Source: Linnemannia schmuckeri (Eukaryota > Mortierellomycota > Mortierellomycetes > Mortierellales > Mortierellaceae). From it: DNA of 64,000 bases. The translations under genes and the position numbers were made by a program. Shown in pieces: positions 56,955-64,000 of the stretch (positions within the stretch are counted from its first letter, which is position 1; every line of letters starts with the position of its first letter). The notes under the pieces were generated by a model. It worked only from the letters and a program-made list of their open reading frames with translations. It searched no databases and was not told the origin of the DNA. The stretch spans positions 186,001 through 250,000 of the forward strand of contig JANATG010000012.1 of the NCBI GenBank assembly GCA_029449235.1. The letters are read 5' to 3'.

Positions 56955-57846
56955 GTCATAAAAGCTCTTCATTCTTCATCCACACTGTACAGCATTCATT
57001 TTTCCTTTCTTTTAGAGTACCCTAACTAGAATAATAATTGTTTCTCGCCTCTTTCCTCTATACTATATTCAAATGTGGTTTGACTTGTAAGACTACACGT
57101 CGGTGAAGCGAACCTAGATTGCGAATTGATATGTGGAGAGTTAAGGGGTATTATGCTGAATTGATCGCGCAGATCAAAATATGCCAAGCCACTATTGCCT
57201 CTTTGGTGGCCAGGAGTGTTGCTTCGGAGGTCCAGTGTGGGGGGTGGTTTACTCCAGGAACAGGTAGACATCTTGCACTCTTTTTCTCGCTCCCCTTCCA
57301 GCGACCATCTCACCTCGCCAGTTGTTTTGGCACCTCATCATCCCTCCTTCAATTACACATACCCCCCCGGCAGCAACACCGGTATGCCTCAGCCCCACTC
57401 TCAACTGCTCCATTTCTAGACACAATAAGACAGCCACGTCGCGGAAACAACTTACCTCCCATTCATTTCTTGGCTCCTTTGTTGACTCTTTCTTCTTGCT
57501 TTCCCGTTCCCATTCGTGAAAAACATTAGTTTTACCGCCCTCTCATCTGAGCGACAGCAACAAGAGCATAGCCCTAGTTTTTGAATGAGCGATGGAAATT
57601 TGATTCAACCACCAGAAGTGTCTCCGTCGTTATCGTAACAAATAAGCCTGGATCCTCAAGAGGTATTTTACAACGCGAGCCAAGGTGAATTTACAAGGAG
57701 CTCCGAAATCTTTGGATCGTGTAATTGCCAGTTATCCTAACCCTTCTCGATCACCTCTGGACCGATAGGCCTACTGGAGTACGTCCGCCCCAACACAGAA
57801 CTAAACAGACGATCATTGGGACGTCAGCTCCACCCTCTTCATCTGG
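56955..57846. other. intergenic between the Ser/Gln-rich exon and the PPR gene
   Basis: Short frames here lack motifs or coding character. The last 300 bp probably hold the promoter of the PPR gene. Confidence 0.4.
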
Positions 57847-60800
57847 ATGCCTTTTCTCAGTCGGGTTCTCCACCCGGCAAGCAAACGCAAACCGCCGATC
57901 CGGAGACAGGGATCCACCTCACAGACTCCATGTCTCTCGGTCTCAACCACCGACACAACCACCACAGCAGTTACAGCAGGAAGACCAAGGCGATCTGGAT
58001 GTACGTGCCCCTCGATCCAACACCATTCAGACACACATGGATCCGCCTCTTCTTTGTCTTCAGTCTCCTCACGCTCTCACCAATCACCCACTACAATATC
58101 GGATCTTTACCCTGTCTTTCGCTTTATCCTCGAATCACGGAGTGTTGCTCGACATCGTCGCTCGCAACAACCCAATCAAGGCCGGATACACTCTACATCA
58201 AACTCGGCATCATCTTCGTCAAATTCAACATTGACCACACACCGTTCGACTCACTCAAGTGTCTATCCAGTCACCAGTGACTCAGTAGGAGTTCACTTTT
58301 CCTCGGGATTATGGAGAGGAAGCGGAAGCCAGTCTGCGCCCAGACGCCTCTACTCATCATCGCGAACTGAATCCACCCGTCTCAACTCACTCTTCTCCAA
58401 TCGTCAAGCTGCGTCAACATCTCAACATTCCTCTTCATTGTCGGCATCAACAGGATCCCGGACTTTTCATTCATCATCACATTCTGGATTTGCATCGACG
58501 CGCCACACAAGGATCGCCATATCTACTATACCCAGTCGTTCCATTTCTCAGCAACACAGCGCAAAGACTCTCGAGGACATACCGGATCTCCGGATACCAG
58601 AAGAGTTTCTTCCACTTGATTTAATCCAACGCGCGCCATTACAATCGCCCACACAGGTCATTGTCAAAGAGTGGATGCTTTCACAGATCTCCCACGCCCG
58701 CAACTTGTTTCAGAAGCAAAACTACATGCAGGCGCTCGTTGTTATCGAAAAGGCCAAGGAACACGAATACATACGCGGTCTCTCGACTTTTCCTCCCAAT
58801 GCCGCTTCAACACTAGTGGCTCGATGGCACTATCAGGATCTCTGTCTGGTCGAGTACTGCTGTCGGCTGCTGTGCGCACACGAGTCTCAGATCGGGAACA
58901 TTGACATTGTCGACACGCTGCAGCGCCTCAATGAGTCTATTCTGGAACCGGTGGGGAAGTTCAAGACACGTTCCAAGATCTCGTTCAAGACAACTTTTCA
59001 GTTGCACCAGGACCCCTTGGTGGACTATACCCTTGCCATCATCGCCAAGAACTGGAGCGAGCTACTCGAACCATCCTCTGTGCCTTCCTTACAGACGACT
59101 TCCCTGGATCAAGTAACACTAGCATCTGCAGTTTATCCCTTCCTGCATGCTATTTCCAGTCGGCGCCTCTTCCCTTCAACGACCACCATCTTTCAGAATA
59201 TTACGGCAGTACCAGCCTTGGCTTCCAGCTCAAGGAGGGTCGCTCTGGATGTCTTTGTTGCTCTGGGAGATCACAAGGGCGCTATGCAGTGGATTTGGTT
59301 GTGGGAGCGCCTGGATCGTCAAGACTGGCTTTGCCAATGGAGTCAGCTCGAGTTCAAGCAAGGATTGGTGAGTCATTTTCAGCAATCCGATCGCCCAGAC
59401 TGGATCATGGATCTTTTTCGACTCTCGAACAAGGCCTCAGGAACGCCCGAGCTTTGGGTTCAGGATCTACTCGACACCGTCTCTAGTCATCTTCCATCCA
59501 CCCAAGTATCCGCAGAAGACAGCTTGGGCTTCGTTTTGCATCAAGCTAGCACAGATCTTGGTGCCTTTCCTAGCAAGAAGCAGTACTACCAGATGGATTC
59601 TTGGAAACACCTTGACCAGACAGAGTCTTGGCTCGCTGGGATTCAGGGAGTTGCTGTTATGAGCCCTCAAGACAATCGGACGGTTGAGCAAGAGCTATGG
59701 CGAGAGATGGCCATGGTGGGAGTTTTGTCCGAGGATCTATGCATAGAGGATATCCTGCGATCTGTCCATCCGTGTGTAGTGGCTGCAATCCAACCTTCAT
59801 TTTCACCCTTCCGCCAACAACCCAAGAGTGCTCACCAGGCAAACTCGAACCCCGGAGGATACCATGATGCGTTGACCGTTCACCTCGAGGAGATGACTAC
59901 AAGGACGCCAAGTGCAACCTATTTTCAATCTGGCAACGCTTCAAGCCAGGAGTCGATCAAGGCATCTTCGATACTTCAGCGGGCTATCCAAGAGACCATG
60001 TCGATAACGTCTGTGCAGGATACTCTCGGGGCATATCGCGCCCTCCTCCACAATGTTGCTCACCATTTCGCGCTCCGATCAAGGCACCTGGGTCTGATCT
60101 CGCAGGTGATTGAAATCGAATTTCGCTCTCTGAAAGGAGACGACCTTTGGAAGCAGACGAAGCTCGCTGCAGATCCATCGCATGCAGCTGTAAGACAGGA
60201 ACAGAGCCCATCCCCAACATCACAAGGATACGGCCTTTCAACGATTGCGGATATACGCGCTTTTGCTGATGAGTATTTGCGATCCGATCTGGCCAAGATG
60301 TGCGCCGTCTCTACCATGTCGGTTACAGGTTCCGTGTTGAACAGGTGGACGGGACGGCTCTCCAACTGGTTTATGGCAGTGGCCGAGTCGTCGGAACATA
60401 CAGGACCCCTTGCCAGGAGCCTTCAATGCCAGGGTCAGCTATTGCCAGGATCCGAGGCATACAACAAGGCGATGTGGGTTCTTCTTCAAGATCAGGAATA
60501 CGACGTCGCCGTCGCGCTTCATTCCCGTATTCACCTGAAGGACAGTGGCAAGGATGTCTCGGAACGGATCGTACGCCTACCATCGACTGAGGAAGTCAGG
60601 AAACTCGTCCACGCCCTCGTCACGTCGGATGAACCGAAGCATCTGGAGAAGGCGCATTGGATTGTCGAGCAGCACCTCAACAAGAAACAAGCTACGTCGG
60701 TGGATGGTGCCAATCAGCCATCCTTTATTGACATTGGTACTTTAACGGAGCTTGCTGGAGCCTGGTCCCGCCACGCTGAGTTTGACCGAGTCCATCAAGT

Positions 60801-62655
60801 GGTCGATATTATGAAGGAACATGGCATTTCACACAACATGACCTTTTACAACACGCTGCTCAAGTCACTGGTCGATCTGGCGCCATTTTCGAGACCGGGA
60901 AAGAGGACCATGGGCAGCGGGAAGCAGTCGAGCATGCGTGAACTGGGACGAGAAATCATGGTGCGACAGTTGCTCAAGTCGAAGCAACATGGCCGTGGGC
61001 ACCAAAATGGAGAGAGTCTGCGAACTGATCTGGACAAGGGCTGGAATGTGCTTCTGAACGCTGTTTCGGTCGACTATGCAGGAAGGGTCTCGTCTGGTCA
61101 AGGAATGGACTCACCTCTGATGCTGAAGAACCTCATTACGCAGTCAAGCTCGTCCTCCCCACGATTGAAGGGCACCACTCTCTTTCGGCCGGATGGGCAT
61201 ACCTTTTCAATTCTCCTCGGAGCTTTTGCCAAGCGGGGCGAGATCGAGTCGATTTCGGAGCTTTTTGTCGAGATGAAGCAACTCGGACTTGAGCCTGATG
61301 TGGTCATTTGCAACATTCTCGCAAATGCATTTGCGAAGAGAGGCGACTTCAAGTCGGTCGATCGAGTCCTTCAGGAAGCGAGACACCGTAACATGGAGCC
61401 AGGGTTGTATCTCACTAACGCGGTGCTCAACAGCTTGGTTGAGACGAGTGCATCAGCGTCCAAGATTCGAGAGACACTGGGTGGTATGGTTACTGTTGCT
61501 GCTGGAGCCGAGTCTTTGTCGTCAGGTCTGGATGCCGAGATCCCTGTGCGTCGTTTTGACCGCTCACATCGTCAGCTCCAGCAAATAGCAACTCGCGATC
61601 GACTAGCCCGTTTACCAAGGTCGCCATCGAATCAGTCTTTCAGAGGAGCAAGACTCGAGTCGGGACTGGACAACGTGACCCTTACTACGCTGATCAAGTA
61701 CCACATCCGCCGGAATGATCTTCGTTCAGCTCAGCATGTCGTTCAAGCCATGGTTGAAGCAGGGATGGTGCCCGATAGCCGTGCCTATGTTCTTCTCTTG
61801 TCAGGGTCAATCCGGAAGGGAGATATTCCTGCAGGTTTGGAAACGCTGCGCGCAATGCGAACCCACTCTGGCCTCTATCCTGACGCCAAAGCATGGAAGG
61901 GTTTGTTGCGATGCGCCATGGAGCTTGAGAAGCTCTCGCAGTCTGATCAACAGTTGATCTCCCGTCCCAGTGCTTTTGATGGAGGGTTTCAAGAACCAGA
62001 TGGCGGCAACTCCAAGGATACCCAGCGTCGTCATCCCTGGGAAGGTCCCGTCTCTCTGATACTCCAAGAATTGGTCACAGTCTTGGATGAGATGGAGCGG
62101 GTTCGATACAGTCCGATTCACTTGCCAGATATGGCCAGATCTGACGACGCGAGGAAACAGTATTTGTCAAGTATTCTCACATCAGCCTGGATGTCGTCAT
62201 CAAGCAAGGGGGGAGAGGAAGAGGGGGACGCGGAGGACTCGAGGGTGTTGAATGCAGATATCAAGGGCAAAAACAGTCTTTTGAGGCGTCTCTTGGATCA
62301 CTATTTGCAACCAGCGACTTTGGAGAGTACCTTTTCATGTGTCTCGCTGTCGTCGTCGTCATTGCCACGGCATGTAGAGATCAAAGAGGGTATCTTGGAG
62401 AGATGTCAGCAAGCGATCCAGCTAGTTCGATTGGTCGAGTCGTGTGGAATAGAGCTGGGGCCTCAGTGGAAGTGGGATGTGGTTGTGCGACGAGTTCGGA
62501 AACTGACTGGCCAAGATGCCTCTGCGATTGCAAAGGAGCTTTCAAGATCGGTGAAGGTGATGGCAGACGGCAGAGTTGAACGTGGGCGAGAAGAGTTCAG
62601 GGTTGGGGCTGGGCCAAGGAGAAGCAGAAGCCAACCACGCATGAGGAGGGCATAA
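57847..62655 (+). CDS. large pentatricopeptide-repeat (PPR) protein, probably mitochondrial
   Basis: A single-exon frame of 1602 residues. The N terminus (about 1-230) is rich in Ser, Arg and Thr with almost no acidic residues, as in mitochondrial targeting sequences. The middle is helical without clear motifs. PPR units are visible in the C-terminal third: MTFYNTLLKSLVDLA, HTFSILLGAFAKRGEIESIS, VICNILANAFAKRGDFKSV, VTLTTLIKYHIRRNDLRSAQ and AYVLLLSGSIRKGDIPAGLE, each followed by a Pro-Asp or similar turn. PPR proteins bind organelle RNA in a sequence-specific way and steer its maturation or translation. The exact target is unknown. The true start could be one of several Met residues near the N terminus; the first was kept because the leader is basic. 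Confidence 0.85.
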   Translation: MPFLSRVLHPASKRKPPIRRQGSTSQTPCLSVSTTDTTTTAVTAGRPRRSGCTCPSIQHHSDTHGSASSLSSVSSRSHQSPTTISDLYPVFRFILESRSVARHRRSQQPNQGRIHSTSNSASSSSNSTLTTHRSTHSSVYPVTSDSVGVHFSSGLWRGSGSQSAPRRLYSSSRTESTRLNSLFSNRQAASTSQHSSSLSASTGSRTFHSSSHSGFASTRHTRIAISTIPSRSISQQHSAKTLEDIPDLRIPEEFLPLDLIQRAPLQSPTQVIVKEWMLSQISHARNLFQKQNYMQALVVIEKAKEHEYIRGLSTFPPNAASTLVARWHYQDLCLVEYCCRLLCAHESQIGNIDIVDTLQRLNESILEPVGKFKTRSKISFKTTFQLHQDPLVDYTLAIIAKNWSELLEPSSVPSLQTTSLDQVTLASAVYPFLHAISSRRLFPSTTTIFQNITAVPALASSSRRVALDVFVALGDHKGAMQWIWLWERLDRQDWLCQWSQLEFKQGLVSHFQQSDRPDWIMDLFRLSNKASGTPELWVQDLLDTVSSHLPSTQVSAEDSLGFVLHQASTDLGAFPSKKQYYQMDSWKHLDQTESWLAGIQGVAVMSPQDNRTVEQELWREMAMVGVLSEDLCIEDILRSVHPCVVAAIQPSFSPFRQQPKSAHQANSNPGGYHDALTVHLEEMTTRTPSATYFQSGNASSQESIKASSILQRAIQETMSITSVQDTLGAYRALLHNVAHHFALRSRHLGLISQVIEIEFRSLKGDDLWKQTKLAADPSHAAVRQEQSPSPTSQGYGLSTIADIRAFADEYLRSDLAKMCAVSTMSVTGSVLNRWTGRLSNWFMAVAESSEHTGPLARSLQCQGQLLPGSEAYNKAMWVLLQDQEYDVAVALHSRIHLKDSGKDVSERIVRLPSTEEVRKLVHALVTSDEPKHLEKAHWIVEQHLNKKQATSVDGANQPSFIDIGTLTELAGAWSRHAEFDRVHQVVDIMKEHGISHNMTFYNTLLKSLVDLAPFSRPGKRTMGSGKQSSMRELGREIMVRQLLKSKQHGRGHQNGESLRTDLDKGWNVLLNAVSVDYAGRVSSGQGMDSPLMLKNLITQSSSSSPRLKGTTLFRPDGHTFSILLGAFAKRGEIESISELFVEMKQLGLEPDVVICNILANAFAKRGDFKSVDRVLQEARHRNMEPGLYLTNAVLNSLVETSASASKIRETLGGMVTVAAGAESLSSGLDAEIPVRRFDRSHRQLQQIATRDRLARLPRSPSNQSFRGARLESGLDNVTLTTLIKYHIRRNDLRSAQHVVQAMVEAGMVPDSRAYVLLLSGSIRKGDIPAGLETLRAMRTHSGLYPDAKAWKGLLRCAMELEKLSQSDQQLISRPSAFDGGFQEPDGGNSKDTQRRHPWEGPVSLILQELVTVLDEMERVRYSPIHLPDMARSDDARKQYLSSILTSAWMSSSSKGGEEEGDAEDSRVLNADIKGKNSLLRRLLDHYLQPATLESTFSCVSLSSSSLPRHVEIKEGILERCQQAIQLVRLVESCGIELGPQWKWDVVVRRVRKLTGQDASAIAKELSRSVKVMADGRVERGREEFRVGAGPRRSRSQPRMRRA

Positions 62656-64000
62656 ACTGCGCGTGTTGACACTTTTTTTTCTATATTTTGTATCACCATT
62701 CTTCCTTTTTTTTACTTTCTTTTTTATCATTTTTCCTTTCATTCATTCAGTTTGCTACGCCACGATCCGTTGATTATTCTCTGATAGACCTTTTTATAGC
62801 TGTACTTTTAGTTTTTCTCACTCTTGTTGCAATCCGATAAAAAGTGATACTCATTATGAGAGCATATGCTCGTTGATGACCGTTGCTTTGGTGAATAATG
62901 ATGATGGAGGCAAACGATCAATATGATTGATTGTCGATTTTTTTGCGGAGGTAGGGGAGGAAGGGTAAGGAGAAAGCGGGATAGTTTTATGGTGGATTGA
63001 GAGCCTCATCCCACCCATTTACTTTCTTTGCTTTTAGTTCCTTGCCCTCTTTGTACCTCGTTTTTGCTCCTATGTAAACATTGGGCAGTGGAGAGCGGGA
63101 GGACAAAGAGTGCAAACGCACAGAAAGAGAGGACAATTGACTGGGAGTAAAGAGGGAGAGTGAGCCTTTGGGTTGTGTCTAGTATTTCTTCCACTATCTG
63201 CTCGTTCGCTCGACGTCCATTTATTTTCTATTCATTCTTTGTTAGAGGTCGAGGTGAAGTGAACCTTCAATTGGAGGGAGATGGACAACGAGTGAGAATA
63301 GAAGAGAGAGACAGAGACAGAGAGAATGAGAGAGAGAGAGAAAAGCACACCGACAACCTTATTCCCTCACTGTTAATAAAATGAAGAAGGAGGGTCCGAG
63401 GCAATTGGTGCAAAATGGATTTTGAATAAAAGTAAGATTGATGCAGAGTACCAAGAGAAAGCCCTTGGTGATGTAGTACAGGTACAAGTATAGTTGCTGG
63501 TACCTATACCCCTGGACATTCGATTGTCTCGTCCTGTCTCTGTCTCTGTTCCTGGGTGTCCATTCAAAGATACATCGTCCCCCTTTCCCTTTTCTATGTT
63601 CTTTCTTTATTCCCCTCGTTTTATCTTTTCCTCTCTTTTACCTTTGCCCCTCCCCTCCACCTTTCCCTCCACTTTCCTTTTAAACCCCATCCCCTTCCAC
63701 TCTCTTTTCATCATACCCACCCTTTCTACCCGTCGTTGGATCACGTCCATCATCTTACTTTTCACACCCACTCCTACTCCTTCATCTACTCGCACTCTCT
63801 TTCTCACCCCTTGTATTAATGAGCCCTCGCACGTTGTGAACCTCGGTCTCTCGTTTCACATCCTCCTCCTACTCTTTCCTCCGGACAACACCACTTTTAC
63901 CGTCACCCCGCACACATCCCTCCACCGACACACTTATCACCTCACAACGGTCTTGTCAATGGTACTTTACATCTCCCATCACACCTCAATGAAAAGCATG
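62656..64000. other. intergenic; pyrimidine-rich tract near the right edge
   Basis: A T-rich 3' region follows the PPR stop. A GA-rich patch lies at 63296-63345. From 63575 to 63830 the plus strand is nearly all pyrimidine, as in the leader of the RA-PH gene, so a plus-strand gene may begin beyond the window. No coding exon is supported. Confidence 0.45.

Overview
This window looks like nuclear DNA of a filamentous fungus, most likely an early-diverging Mucoromycota of the Mortierella type. The reasons are short introns with gt..ag borders and pyrimidine-poor acceptors, Pol III tRNA genes, CT-rich promoter tracts, very Ser/Gln-rich proteins and long homopolymer runs. The assignment to Mortierellaceae is an inference from style; no species marker is present.

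Layout. 1-13 kb is a gene-poor, repeat-rich stretch. It holds a tRNA-Gly(TCC), a 5'-truncated LINE-type retrotransposon with a 5.7-kb open frame (reverse transcriptase, Ser-rich linker, RNase H), a decayed copy of the tRNA-flanking DNA, two abutting inverted-repeat DNA elements (515 bp and 960 bp, the latter with a 9-bp target duplication and a tRNA-like segment inside), a tRNA-Val(AAC) and a small low-complexity gene. 13.4-20.3 kb holds three conserved housekeeping genes with introns: DPH7 (diphthamide synthesis), GCP4 (gamma-tubulin complex) and SF3B2 (U2 snRNP).

20.4-41 kb is the striking part. It is a tandem, same-strand array of five open genes, one frameshifted pseudogene and three C-terminal relics of a Cid1/TUTase-type nucleotidyltransferase family. 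Each member has an unrecognised N-terminal domain of about 200 residues, a coiled coil of very variable length, then an intact catalytic core and PAP-associated domain. The genes have no introns, unlike most neighbours. The array shows a 15/30-bp coding minisatellite, near-identical patches that look like gene conversion, duplicated promoters, and a pair of small companion proteins.

41.6-64 kb returns to conserved genes: a membrane-anchored M28 carboxypeptidase Q-like protein, an 11-exon MAT2B/RmlD-like reductase, a large RA-PH adaptor with a possible remote last exon, and a 1602-residue PPR protein. The last 1.3 kb is intergenic and ends in a pyrimidine tract that may be the promoter or leader of a gene beyond the edge.

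How the genes relate. The housekeeping genes show no pathway link to each other. The nucleotidyltransferase array is the only local cluster with a shared theme. By family it should add untemplated nucleotides to RNA 3' ends; a role in RNA silencing or defence is only a hypothesis. Exon borders were placed by eye from splice consensus, reading-frame continuity and family homology.
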